A DNA stretch of 19,853 nt, taken from assembly GCA_964478125.1 (NCBI GenBank), contig CAYZGR010000059.1:1-19853 (forward strand). The letters run 5' to 3'. The translations under genes and the position numbers were made by a program. Shown here one piece after another: positions 1 through 7,589 of this stretch (positions are counted from its first letter, which is position 1; each line of letters begins with the position of its first letter). Under the pieces are notes generated by a model. It had not been told where the DNA came from, ran no database searches, and saw only the letters and a program-made list of their open reading frames with translations. This DNA is from FW021-bin31 sp964478125 (GTDB taxonomy: Bacteria; Bacteroidota; Bacteroidia; Chitinophagales; Chitinophagaceae).

Positions 1-40
1 TATTATTTTTTCAAAGTCAATTCTTACCACCCAAAATCAT

Positions 41-68
41 AAAAAAAGTGCCCTACCTTCGGGGGCAC
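41..68 (-). terminator. Intrinsic terminator, minus strand
   Basis: On the minus strand, GTGCCC (63-68) pairs with GGGCAC (48-53) and is followed at once by a run of seven T (41-47). This is a classic Rho-independent terminator. It ends transcription coming leftwards from the structured RNA region. The first two bases of its stem (67-68) are also used by the closing stem of the upstream RNA fold, so the two helices compete slightly. Confidence 0.65.
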
Positions 69-204
69 CACAAAAAGAGTTAACCTGATGATTGTCATCA
101 TGTTAGTTCCATTTCATGGGCTAAAGATCATAGCTGAGTGGCATGTGCAATCATTCAATCGGAGTACGGCTCCCCTATCCCGCTGAATGATCTTCTTTTG
201 TGGT
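67..204 (-). ncRNA. Structured RNA candidate with multi-branched fold
   Basis: No protein is encoded here, but the minus strand folds well by eye. A long closing stem joins 194-204 (ACCACAAAAGA when read on the minus strand) to 67-78, giving 11 pairs with one bulged T. Inside it are a perfect 8-bp stem (150-157 with 184-191), which encloses a 4-bp GGAG/CTCC hairpin (161-164/170-173), a CCAT/ATGG mini-hairpin (109-119), and a stem TGATG/CATCA (86-90/96-100) extended by TAAC/GTTA (81-84/102-105). An intrinsic terminator on the same strand follows directly and shares 2 nt with the closing stem. I do not recognise the family. A Bacteroidota 6S-like RNA, another free-standing sRNA, or an attenuating leader for a minus-strand gene left of the window are all possible. 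Ends are approximate, and no convincing promoter was found upstream. Confidence 0.5.
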
Positions 205-239
205 TTCTTACCTTGAAAACAGTTATAAAGGATAAATGA

Positions 240-573
240 GAAATATCCTTATGTTTCATTGCGTTTTTTTTGATTTGGGGCTTTCCTTGCCATCCCATTC
301 TTTCCTTTTCAAAAAAATTCCATTTAGAAATTTATAGTACTATTATTCCACCTTTTTATTTTATATATAATACATTATTATATATTATCCTATTTGCTAT
401 TATTCTTAAAAAGAATGAGAATTATGGATTAAAATAAACAATTTGATTACTAATTGTCTATAATTAATCATATAATTATAAATTGATATTTATTATTATA
501 AGATTATTTATATTAGATATAATCAATATTATATAATAATGTTTTAGTAAATATCTAATATTTTTATTATTAT
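240..573. other. Very AT-rich non-coding region upstream of amt
   Basis: No plausible gene is visible. From about 300 onward the DNA is almost entirely A and T. Two perfect inverted repeats stand out: ATATTAGATAT (510-520) with ATATCTAATAT (551-561), and AATCAATAT (521-529) with ATATTGATT (572-580). The two pairs interleave rather than nest. The second repeat's right arm covers the presumed -33 element of the amt promoter, so an operator role is conceivable. The composition is so biased that chance repeats are also likely. Confidence 0.4.
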
Positions 574-605
574 ATTGATTATTATCTACGAATAATATAC
601 ATTTG
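574..605 (+). promoter_or_regulatory. Bacteroidota-type promoter of amt
   Basis: TACATTTG at 598-605 is an exact match to the Bacteroidota -7 form TAnnTTTG. ATTG at 574-577 is one base off the TTTG -33 element, and the 20-bp spacer is inside the usual range. Transcription would start around 612, leaving a leader of roughly 20 nt before the amt start codon at 635. Confidence 0.55.
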
Positions 606-634
606 CAATGTTATATTATTATAATTAAATAAGG

Positions 635-2002
635 ATGAAAAACTTATCCCTTTTAGGATGGGTGGCGTTTCTCTTATTGGGAATATCGGCCATAGCAGGG
701 GCATTGATAAGTCCCGGTCACCTCTTTTCTCATGACGGGTTGGTTCCCGCAGATATTGCCTGGGTAATAGTAGCCGGCACCCTGGTTTTTTTGATGACGC
801 CGGGCCTGTCTTTTTTCTACGGGGGAATGGTGAGTAATAAGAATATTATATCCACTATGTTACAAAGCTTTATTGCTACCGGCCTGATCAGTATTATCTG
901 GGTGGTCGTAGGATTCAGCCTGGCTTTTGGAGATTCCTTTCATGGGCTGATAGGGGATCCGTTTCAATATTTCTTTTTTAGAAATGTATTGGAAAGCGCT
1001 CCCTGGAAATTGGCGCCCACTATTCCCCTGCTTTTGTTTGCCTTATTTCAATTGAAGTTTGCCATTATTGCTCCGGCATTGGTTGTAGGAGCAGTGGCTG
1101 AACGCATCCAGTTTAGAGCTTACCTCCTGTTTATGGTTTTATTTAGCTTGTTTATTTATGCACCCATTGCGCATTGGACATGGAATCCTCAAGGCATTCT
1201 ATATAAAATGGGCGTATTGGATTTTGCAGGCGGAACAGTGGTCCATATTTCAGCAGGCTGCGCGGCGCTGGCAGGGGCATTGGTATTGAAACAACGAAAA
1301 ATTCATCGAGAGCACAAGCATACACAGCCGGCAAACATTCCCTTTGTATTGTTAGGGACGGGACTATTGTGGTTCGGTTGGTTTGGCTTCAATGCGGGTT
1401 CTGCCCTGGGCGCCAATGTATTGGCCGTTTCTGCTTTTGCCACCACTAACACGGCAACCGCTTCAGCGGGTTTGAGTTGGATCTTTTTTGATAGTGTGCG
1501 CGGGCGTAAACCTTCCGCCATGGGATTCTGTGTGGGCGCTGTTGTAGGAATGGTAGCCATAACACCGGCAGCAGGTTATGTGGGTATCCCGCAAAGCTTA
1601 TGTATTGGTTTTGTAGCTGCACTCATTTCCAACCTGGCGGTTCACTGGAAAAGTAAGTCTGTCATTGATGATACACTGGACGTATTTCCCTGTCATGGCA
1701 TTGGAGGTATGGTGGGCATGCTCCTGACCGGTGTGTTTGCATCTACTGCCATTAACAGCGGGGGAAAGGACGGCTGGCTGTATGGCCATTTTTCTCTTTT
1801 TCTCCACCAGCTTTTGGGGATGTTGTTGGTGGTGGTTTACAGCTTTTGTTTGGGATGGTTGATTTTTAAATTCGTCAATCTTATTTATCCGGTTCGGGTA
1901 AGCGAAGCAGAGGAAGAAATGGGACTCGATCTGAGTCAGCATGGGGAACAGTATCATACCCCCGGAGAACCCCATCCGGTATACACTTTCGAATATGTAT
2001 AA
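635..2002 (+). CDS. amt: Ammonium transporter (Amt/AmtB family)
   Basis: Inner-membrane trimeric channel protein that conducts ammonium/ammonia for nitrogen assimilation. The 455 residues carry the family hallmarks: the DGLVPADIAWV...TPGLSFFYGGMV block at 34-66, the ammonium-site Asp region LDFAGGTVVH (195-204), and the FGWFGFNAGS pore segment (247-256). His204 and His354 sit where the twin pore histidines of E. coli AmtB are found, the second in FPCHGIGGMVG. About eleven hydrophobic segments are visible. The cytoplasmic tail has the usual GLDLSQHGE stretch (430-438), through which PII proteins act in the family. It is slightly longer than the common 400-430 residues. The start at 635 follows AATAAGG closely and sits just after a good promoter. 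No PII gene (glnK/glnB) lies next to it in this window. Confidence 0.95.
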   Translation: MKNLSLLGWVAFLLLGISAIAGALISPGHLFSHDGLVPADIAWVIVAGTLVFLMTPGLSFFYGGMVSNKNIISTMLQSFIATGLISIIWVVVGFSLAFGDSFHGLIGDPFQYFFFRNVLESAPWKLAPTIPLLLFALFQLKFAIIAPALVVGAVAERIQFRAYLLFMVLFSLFIYAPIAHWTWNPQGILYKMGVLDFAGGTVVHISAGCAALAGALVLKQRKIHREHKHTQPANIPFVLLGTGLLWFGWFGFNAGSALGANVLAVSAFATTNTATASAGLSWIFFDSVRGRKPSAMGFCVGAVVGMVAITPAAGYVGIPQSLCIGFVAALISNLAVHWKSKSVIDDTLDVFPCHGIGGMVGMLLTGVFASTAINSGGKDGWLYGHFSLFLHQLLGMLLVVVYSFCLGWLIFKFVNLIYPVRVSEAEEEMGLDLSQHGEQYHTPGEPHPVYTFEYV

Positions 2003-2187
2003 ATCAGTTAAATTGATTAAAAAAAGAAGTACGGCACAAATATGCCTATCCCGAGAGATTTTGCCCCTGGCAAATACGCACTTGTTTTAGAAGAAATATT
2101 GAACAGGTAAAGCGTCTGATAAAAGACAATAAGATCAGCTTGCCGCGTTCGAAGAAAAAGAAGGCGCTCAATGAAGAGGAAGTTTCA

Positions 2188-3165
2188 CTAAATAAGCTGC
2201 ATCCGCTTATATCTATTGCGATATTCAATAGGAGACAACCCGGTACACTTTCTAAAGACATTTCGGAAGGCTTTGGTATCCGAATAGCCGACCTCATACA
2301 TTAATTCGTTTACCGTCTTCCTACCGGACTCCAATTCCTTTTTAACAACCTCTATTTTTACCCGCTGAATATATTCCACCACCGTATTCGCAGTCGCTTT
2401 TTTGAATCGACGTTCCAGATTTCGCCTGCTAAGTGACAGGTAAGTAGTGAGCTGCCCCACAGTAATCTTTTCTTTGTAATTTTTCTCTATGTATTCCTGA
2501 GCCTGCATGATCTGTTCATCTTCATGATCCTTTTGGCCCTTAAAAATAATGAAGGGAGACTGGCTCCGCCGGTCCATATCCACCTGAAACATTTTAGAAC
2601 AATGTACGGCAGCCTCCCTGCCGGCATATTTTTCTATAATATAAAGAATGAGATTGGCCGAAGAAAAAGCTCCACCGCTGGTATAGAGGCCATTCTCATC
2701 GGTGATCACTTTATCCGTAACCAATCGTACCCGCGGAAAGCGTTTTTTAAGGTCATGGGCCGCCCGCCAGTGTGTAGAACAACTTTTGCCATTGAGTAGC
2801 CCCGTGGCAGCAAGCATAAATGCGCCCACGCAAAGACTGGCCACTTCTGCGCCCGCTTTATACTGCCTGACGATCCAGGGGATAAATGCTTTGCCACTAT
2901 CCAGGCTTTTGCCGATTTCTCCATCAAGAGCGGGAATGATGATCAGATCTGTTTTCTCGAGGTCCTTGATGGCCCTATCACAATGCAAGGTGCATAAACC
3001 GCTTTTCAGTAAAACCTCTTTCGTAAGACCGGCTACCTGTACTTCAAATAAAGGGAGACTTCCTTGGCGCTTAAGAAATTCATTAACGAAAAGAAAGGCG
3101 CGGCGCGGATTATCAATACTTCCGAGGTTACTACCCGGGTGTGCTAATATCGTAATGTGTTTCAT
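2188..3165 (-). CDS. GlxA-family regulator: DJ-1/PfpI domain + AraC HTH
   Basis: A 325-aa transcription factor of the GlxA/FtrA type. Residues 1-190 form a DJ-1/PfpI (class I glutamine amidotransferase-like) fold with the nucleophile-elbow motif SLCVGAF (Cys112 within 110-116) and the nearby THW (131-133). In this family the domain usually senses a ligand rather than acting as a protease. Residues about 218-318 form an AraC-type double helix-turn-helix: LTTYLSLSRRNLERRFKK (first HTH), then VNELMYEVGYSDTKAFRNVF and the typical GLSPIEYRNRY end. It is transcribed away from the reductase/VOC pair at 3407-4950, a layout often seen for a regulator and its targets, so control of that pair is a reasonable inference. 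The ligand is unknown. Confidence 0.88.
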   Translation of the reverse strand: MKHITILAHPGSNLGSIDNPRRAFLFVNEFLKRQGSLPLFEVQVAGLTKEVLLKSGLCTLHCDRAIKDLEKTDLIIIPALDGEIGKSLDSGKAFIPWIVRQYKAGAEVASLCVGAFMLAATGLLNGKSCSTHWRAAHDLKKRFPRVRLVTDKVITDENGLYTSGGAFSSANLILYIIEKYAGREAAVHCSKMFQVDMDRRSQSPFIIFKGQKDHEDEQIMQAQEYIEKNYKEKITVGQLTTYLSLSRRNLERRFKKATANTVVEYIQRVKIEVVKKELESGRKTVNELMYEVGYSDTKAFRNVFRKCTGLSPIEYRNRYKRMQLI

Positions 3166-3213
3166 AATCTTTTTTGTATAGACAACAGGAAACGTTCAAA
3201 AAATATCGTTTTA

Positions 3214-3244
3214 CAAATTTAAAGCTTTAATATGTCGCAAACAA
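3214..3244 (-). promoter_or_regulatory. Promoter of the GlxA-like regulator
   Basis: Read on the minus strand, TAAATTTG (3214-3221) matches the Bacteroidota -7 form TAnnTTTG. A TTG lies 20 bp upstream (3242-3244) and a TTTG 16 bp upstream (3238-3241). Transcription would begin near 3208, about 40 nt before the start codon at 3165. Confidence 0.5.
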
Positions 3245-3406
3245 CCCCTTACGTTGCCGTATTTACATCCCATGAAATTCAATTATTCGAAATAAGTTTG
3301 CCTGATTCATTATGCAACTAAAAAAATACCTCCATTACGAAAGCAATTCCTTCTTTTTGGGAATCCAGCATGAAGGCGCTTAGCTTTAATGGTTCAAAAA
3401 ATGATT

Positions 3407-4000
3407 ATGAGAAAAATAATTGTCTTATCATTTATTACATTAGACGGAATCATTCAGGCGCCCGGTAGTCCTAAGGAAGATACCTCCGGCAATTTCAAAT
3501 ATGGCGGTTGGACAGCGCCTTATGCCGATGAAGAATCAGGAAAATTCATGAAAAAACTGATGAAACCTGCGGATCTTCTCCTTGGCAGAAAAACATTCGG
3601 GATTTTCGCTTCTTACTGGCCGGAACATGCAGCGTACTGGCCGGGCATCAATGAGGTCACAAAATATGTTTTATCAAAAACAATGAAACAGTCTGATTGG
3701 GAGCACTCCGTCTTTATAGAGAGCCTGAAAGAAATCAAAAAGCTCAAAGCATCAGATGGCGCCGATCTCAAGGTTTGGGGCAGTAGTGAGCTGGTCAGGT
3801 TGCTGCTACAGCACGATCTGGTGGACGAATTTTGGCTCAATATATATCCTCTGATTCTTGGAAAAGGAAAAAAGTTTTTCGAAAGCAACACTGTTCCGGC
3901 AGCGTTTACGTTAGCCGAGCATACCGTTACGCCAAAGGGAGTGATCATGACACATTACAAGCGAGTGGATCGGATTAAGACAGGCACGATTGGTGCTTAA
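3407..4000 (+). CDS. Dihydrofolate reductase family protein (RibD C-terminal-like)
   Basis: A stand-alone domain of the RibD-C/DHFR fold, 197 aa from the start chosen here. Motifs are TLDG near the N-terminus, LLLGRKTF (nucleotide-binding loop), VWGSSEL (equivalent of the second glycine-rich loop), and DEFWLNIYPLILGKGKKFF, the standard closing block. These proteins are presumed NAD(P)H-dependent reductases of unknown substrate and are commonly annotated only as 'dihydrofolate reductase family'. They are not the folA or ribD enzymes. Three in-frame ATGs (3389, 3401, 3407) are possible. The third gives MRKIIVLSF, the usual family N-terminus, and there is no decisive ribosome-binding site. The VOC protein follows after 53 bp on the same strand, so the two are probably co-transcribed. 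Confidence 0.82.
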   Translation: MRKIIVLSFITLDGIIQAPGSPKEDTSGNFKYGGWTAPYADEESGKFMKKLMKPADLLLGRKTFGIFASYWPEHAAYWPGINEVTKYVLSKTMKQSDWEHSVFIESLKEIKKLKASDGADLKVWGSSELVRLLLQHDLVDEFWLNIYPLILGKGKKFFESNTVPAAFTLAEHTVTPKGVIMTHYKRVDRIKTGTIGA

Positions 4001-4053
4001 CAGGATTATCCTGAATAGCTTTTTATCTATAGAAAACAATTAAATTCTTAGTT

Positions 4054-4950
4054 ATGACAACACCGCATCAAATAACCTCTTGCCTTTGGTTTGATAACCA
4101 GGCCGAAGATGCAGCTCAATTTTACACCTCAGCATTCGATAATGCAGAAATTACAACTACAACTTACTATAGTAAAGAATCTTCAGGGCCTTCCGGAAAA
4201 CCGGAAGGCAGTGTAATGACTGTAAGTTTTGAAATTGAGAACTTCTCTTTTTTGGCCTTAAACGGCGGACCGGTTTTTAAACCCAATCCATCGATCTCAT
4301 TTTTTGTGAATGCTGATTCTAAAGAAGAAGTTGATGCACTATGGGGAAAATTAATTAAAGGTGGAAAAGCTTTAATGCCTCTTGATAAATATCCTTTCGC
4401 AGCTCATTATGGCTGGGTTGAAGATAAATTTGGCATTTCCTGGCAATTGATATTTGGCGACAAGCCCGAGGGGGATTGGCGTCCGAAAGTGATGCCCTCT
4501 TTTTTGTTTACAAAAGAAAACATTGGAAAAGGCCGGGAAGCCATTGCATTTTATACGCATGTTTTTAAAGATTCCAAAACGGGTTTATTGGCAGCCTATC
4601 CCGAAGATACGGCTACCGCCAAGGAAGGGGATTTAGCCTATGGCGATTTTCAAATTAAAAACACCTGGATCGCCGCAATGGATTCAGGTACGGAACAATC
4701 TTTTAGCTTCAATGAGGGAATTTCCATTATGGTACATTGTGAAGACCAGAAAGAGATAGACGATTACTGGAGACAATTGTCCGCCATTCCCCAGGCAGAG
4801 CAATGTGGATGGCTGAAAGACAGATTCGGGGTTTCCTGGCAGATTATCCCAAAGAATCTGAATGAATTATTGAAAACTAAAGAGGCCGTGCAGGCAATGA
4901 TGCAGATGAAAAAGCTGGATATTAAGGTGCTGGAACAAGCCGGAAAATAG
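4054..4950 (+). CDS. Tandem VOC (glyoxalase/PhnB-like) protein
   Basis: 298 aa made of two copies of the VOC-superfamily domain of the PhnB / '3-demethylubiquinone-9 3-methyltransferase' Pfam type. Copy 1 covers about 5-135 and copy 2 about 146-268. Each ends with the same signature, GWVEDKFGISWQ (120-131) and GWLKDRFGVSWQ (252-263). Each begins with the SxLWF / PSFLF strand followed by a helix with 'AxxFYTxxF'. The methyltransferase name is historical. Members are small cytosolic proteins related to metal-dependent glyoxalases and antibiotic-binding proteins, mostly with unknown substrates. The gene follows the DHFR-like gene and ends only 3 bp from the convergent gene at 4954, so there is almost no room for a terminator between them. 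Confidence 0.85.
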   Translation: MTTPHQITSCLWFDNQAEDAAQFYTSAFDNAEITTTTYYSKESSGPSGKPEGSVMTVSFEIENFSFLALNGGPVFKPNPSISFFVNADSKEEVDALWGKLIKGGKALMPLDKYPFAAHYGWVEDKFGISWQLIFGDKPEGDWRPKVMPSFLFTKENIGKGREAIAFYTHVFKDSKTGLLAAYPEDTATAKEGDLAYGDFQIKNTWIAAMDSGTEQSFSFNEGISIMVHCEDQKEIDDYWRQLSAIPQAEQCGWLKDRFGVSWQIIPKNLNELLKTKEAVQAMMQMKKLDIKVLEQAGK

Positions 4951-4953
4951 ATC

Positions 4954-5529
4954 CTATTCCTGCTCATATACTTTGTCCGCTTCCGTCTCAAATTCTTGAA
5001 AAGAAGTTCCATCATAGTCTTTCAAAAAAATGGCAGGGAACTGCATCTTCTTACGGATAATGGGTAGAGGCTCATGCGTATAAGCGCTGTCTTTTGCATC
5101 ATAATAATAATCTTGCCATTGGGCTTTAAATTCTCCCGTTAACAGATCTGCGGAAGCGTCCACTTCATTTCCTCCTCCTCCTATGCTCAGGGTCATTCTT
5201 ATAAGCCGAAGCTTCTTCTCTTTTAATGAGTATGCAAAGTAGTTCGTTTGTTCCGTCAGCATATTGGCTCCCCGGTACTCTACATTAAATCCAAATCCCA
5301 CGCTATCATTTTTGATACTGCAAGTGGCATACTGAAAATATATTCCTTGTAAATCCAGGCTCTTTATGGATTCAAAAACCAGTGTTGATAATTTTACCTC
5401 AATCTTTCGATCTTTATAGAAAATAGAATCTTTGATACCATCATGATCCAGGTCTTTCACCAAACTGCTTTGTGCTGACAGCCGGACCCCGGTCAATCCG
5501 AGAAAAAATATTAAAATTAATTTTTTCAT
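4954..5529 (-). CDS. Small exported protein with DxDxDG motif
   Basis: No named family is recognised. From the chosen start the product has 191 aa and a clear Sec signal peptide (MKKLILIFFLGLTG...LSAQ, cleavage after residue 20). An ATG 15 codons upstream (5574) would bury that signal behind a charged extension, so it is less likely. Right after cleavage comes DLDHDGIKDS (26-35), the acidic DxDxDGxxDS loop used for calcium binding in EF-hand, dockerin and thrombospondin-3-type motifs. The rest looks beta-rich. It is a paralogue of the N-terminal module of the next upstream gene (5696-7405): both have 'KD.DHDG..DSI', then a 'VKLS...F.SI' strand, a GF.F.Y strand, KK.RLI, and a '.A.LLT..F.A.W' stretch. 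It is the last gene of the minus-strand exported-protein run and is separated from its neighbour by 166 bp. Confidence 0.8.
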   Translation of the reverse strand: MKKLILIFFLGLTGVRLSAQSSLVKDLDHDGIKDSIFYKDRKIEVKLSTLVFESIKSLDLQGIYFQYATCSIKNDSVGFGFNVEYRGANMLTEQTNYFAYSLKEKKLRLIRMTLSIGGGGNEVDASADLLTGEFKAQWQDYYYDAKDSAYTHEPLPIIRKKMQFPAIFLKDYDGTSFQEFETEADKVYEQE

Positions 5530-5695
5530 GTGATTCTGCTTTAAAATGCTGCTTCTGAGTTCGAATAACCTCATTGTTCAGCACCCCGAGTTTAGGAAGG
5601 ACAGCTCATTGTGTTGTTTTTTACGAAAGGACCATGAAGAAATCCGTAAGCCTTGATGAACTGCCCTCCAAGCGTCATTTTAGATTAAAGCATGG

Positions 5696-7405
5696 TTAAT
5701 AATTCAATCCCATTCTTTCCATAAACATTGATTTGAGGTAAGGCTTCAGTTCATTCCAGGGAATGAAAAGTTCAATTATCCCCAACACGTATGGCCCGAT
5801 CTCATATTGATTATACACAAAAGTCAGCCCCCAGTCATCAAAGTAGAAGTTGTTATTGGGCTTGATTCTATTTTCAAAAAGACCAAACTCCTTTAGAGAC
5901 GTTCTGTTGGGAACATCATAATCTTGTCTGAATTTTTTTTCCAAAAGTGTGCCGATTTTTGCGGAATCTATGGTGATAAGGTCTGAAAGCTGTAGTTTCT
6001 TCCTATGCTGAATATCGTAGTTGTCGTATACCTCCCATGCATTGCCATGTGCTCCTCCCAAGAATTCATAGCCGGAGGTGTAGAGCGTCAGAAACCCCCT
6101 CTCCTGATAAGTATTATATACTGTATTATCAAAATCCCAGTTCCAGGAAGGCCATTTTGGATCATCTGCATCTGCTGCACTTTCTATATAAACGAGAATT
6201 TGGTCTTTCATATCTCTTGTCATATTTTCGATAATCGAATACTGGGGTTTATATGTTTGATAACTTTTCTTAATCTCTGCATTTAGCCACCGGCTTAATT
6301 CCCGGTTTCCTTTGGCTTGAAGAATACTGTTATGATAGGTAAACTTAGAGGATGTCGTATCTTTGGGATTGCTATAAACCACGGTGTCTTTTTCAATAGG
6401 TTGAAACCGAATAAGCGGGGCTTTTTCTTTTTTTTCGGCAAGTCGAATGGTATAGGTTTTCTTTTTATCGGCGCTCTTCCATTTTCCAACCAGGGAATCT
6501 TGGCGATAAACTGCTCGCCAAACCGGTCGTGGGATGTTGGCCTGTTCCTCGCCTTCTTCCAGTTCGAGGACATTACCGTGTTGTGAATCAATAACCCCAT
6601 CCAGAGGAATGATCTTGCCGATCTTTAAATATTTATAGCGCCCGATTAAGCCGTTTTCAGTATCCGTTAATTGTACCAACACCGACTGTCCGGCGATGGT
6701 TCCGGTAAATTCCATAGAAGTATTCAGCGGAAACCGCTGTGGTTGTTGTGTTGCTATAGAAGTGCTTTTCTTCCAGGCTCCTTTGGCTTTGCCAATCGAC
6801 CACATTAATTTTTCATCAAATTTATCTATGGAGAATTGCTCAAGACGAGTCAGATAAATTTTGGGATAATGGATTTCGCTTTTAAAAATTTGTTTATTCG
6901 GCTTCACATCCGGACCTTCCCATCGGATCCATTCGGCAATGAATTGGTTGGTCAACAGGTTGGCGCTAATCTCGCCGGTTTCTCTGCCGGCAAAAGCCGT
7001 CTCCCTATGATTAATCCCGATCAGCCGAATTTTTTTGGAGGGTTTATCACACCAAAATTGATAGCGATAGGGTGCTTTGGCCGGACCATAGATAAATTCA
7101 AAACCGCTTTGAGCGGAGGCTATATTCCGATAACCCATGTCGCCGTTAAAAGCATTGATGCTGATGGATCGAAAGTGCCGTGAAGACAGTTTTACGGTGA
7201 ATGTCCCGGCTTCGGAAGAACATAAGATTGAATCCCTCATCCCGTCGTGATCGGGATCTTTGGTCAGAATTTGTTGAGCGCCAGTTATTGTTCCGGTATC
7301 TTCGTACTTATTATTTATCGGAAAGGCATGGGCTGTTTTTAGCACATAGGAATGTGGCCAGCTGAAACCCAAACTACATATCAATAAAACGATTCCCTTT
7401 TTCAT
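5696..7405 (-). CDS. Three-module exported protein with C-terminal DUF3298
   Basis: 569 aa with an N-terminal export signal (about 1-27, ending TAHA). Module 1 (about 40-200) starts with DPDHDGMRDS (50-59) and is a paralogue of the small protein at 4954-5529. Module 2 (about 231-325) is a beta-rich domain with pattern G.IAG...V.L......G.Y.Y...I.L.G and SLVGKWKS. It resembles the N-terminal halves of the exported proteins at 16169 and 18293. Module 3 (about 335-560) is a DUF3298/DUF4163-type domain: YTSGYEFLGGAHGN (442-455), LSDLI, and YNQYEIGPYVLG...IPWNELKPYL. The GGAHGN and EIGPY blocks are the signature of this domain, which in B. subtilis RsiV binds lysozyme and in PdaC accompanies a deacetylase. 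The function here is unknown. Lysozyme or peptidoglycan-related binding is an inference from the domain only. The upstream 184 bp carry two palindromes (7446-7458, 7504-7536). Confidence 0.85.
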   Translation of the reverse strand: MKKGIVLLICSLGFSWPHSYVLKTAHAFPINNKYEDTGTITGAQQILTKDPDHDGMRDSILCSSEAGTFTVKLSSRHFRSISINAFNGDMGYRNIASAQSGFEFIYGPAKAPYRYQFWCDKPSKKIRLIGINHRETAFAGRETGEISANLLTNQFIAEWIRWEGPDVKPNKQIFKSEIHYPKIYLTRLEQFSIDKFDEKLMWSIGKAKGAWKKSTSIATQQPQRFPLNTSMEFTGTIAGQSVLVQLTDTENGLIGRYKYLKIGKIIPLDGVIDSQHGNVLELEEGEEQANIPRPVWRAVYRQDSLVGKWKSADKKKTYTIRLAEKKEKAPLIRFQPIEKDTVVYSNPKDTTSSKFTYHNSILQAKGNRELSRWLNAEIKKSYQTYKPQYSIIENMTRDMKDQILVYIESAADADDPKWPSWNWDFDNTVYNTYQERGFLTLYTSGYEFLGGAHGNAWEVYDNYDIQHRKKLQLSDLITIDSAKIGTLLEKKFRQDYDVPNRTSLKEFGLFENRIKPNNNFYFDDWGLTFVYNQYEIGPYVLGIIELFIPWNELKPYLKSMFMERMGLNY

Positions 7406-7445
7406 TTATTTTTTTCTTTCTTAATGTCAATCCTTTTCTTATAAT

Positions 7446-7458
7446 GCCCTTTCAGGGC
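7446..7458. repeat. Solitary REP-like hairpin
   Basis: GCCCTTTCAGGGC, identical to the core palindrome repeated around the transposase at 17282-17734, almost 10 kb away. It has a 5-bp stem and TTC loop. It stands alone in the gap between two genes, without the second hairpin type found next to most array copies. Confidence 0.8.
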
Positions 7459-7503
7459 TCTATTGTTTCACTCAAATACTTTAAATACACACTATGCTGT
7501 GGT

Positions 7504-7536
7504 GGCTCATCAAAGCCTTTCAGGCTTTGATGAGCC
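7504..7536. repeat. Perfect 15-bp hairpin with REP-like core
   Basis: GGCTCATCAAAGCCT (7504-7518), loop TTC, then its exact reverse complement (7522-7536). The centre CCTTTCAGG is the same as in the REP-like hairpin 45 bp away, but the outer arms differ. No T-run follows on either strand, so it is not a classic intrinsic terminator. It may still affect the transcript between 7590 and 7405. Confidence 0.85.
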
Positions 7537-7589
7537 TTGCAAAAGCAGCCATTGATACCCTTTTATGGTTAAATCTGATATCATCTCGT

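Noticed and set aside
67..204. Known riboswitch (cobalamin, TPP, SAM) on the minus strand
   Set aside because: A lone GCCACT resembles part of a cobalamin motif, but the other required conserved boxes of these classes are missing, and no downstream gene is visible.
2003..2022. Terminator after amt (AATCA...TGATT followed by A7)
   Set aside because: The stem is only 5 A/T-rich pairs and the run is A, not T, on the amt strand.
2702..3181. 159-codon plus-strand frame opposite the GlxA-like gene
   Set aside because: Antisense to a well-supported conserved protein, with low-complexity Arg/Ser composition.
5634..5699. 21-codon plus-strand ORF (MKKSVSLDELPS...) with a GAAAGG leader
   Set aside because: Too short, in the gap between two minus-strand genes, and overlapping a stop codon. 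No further support.
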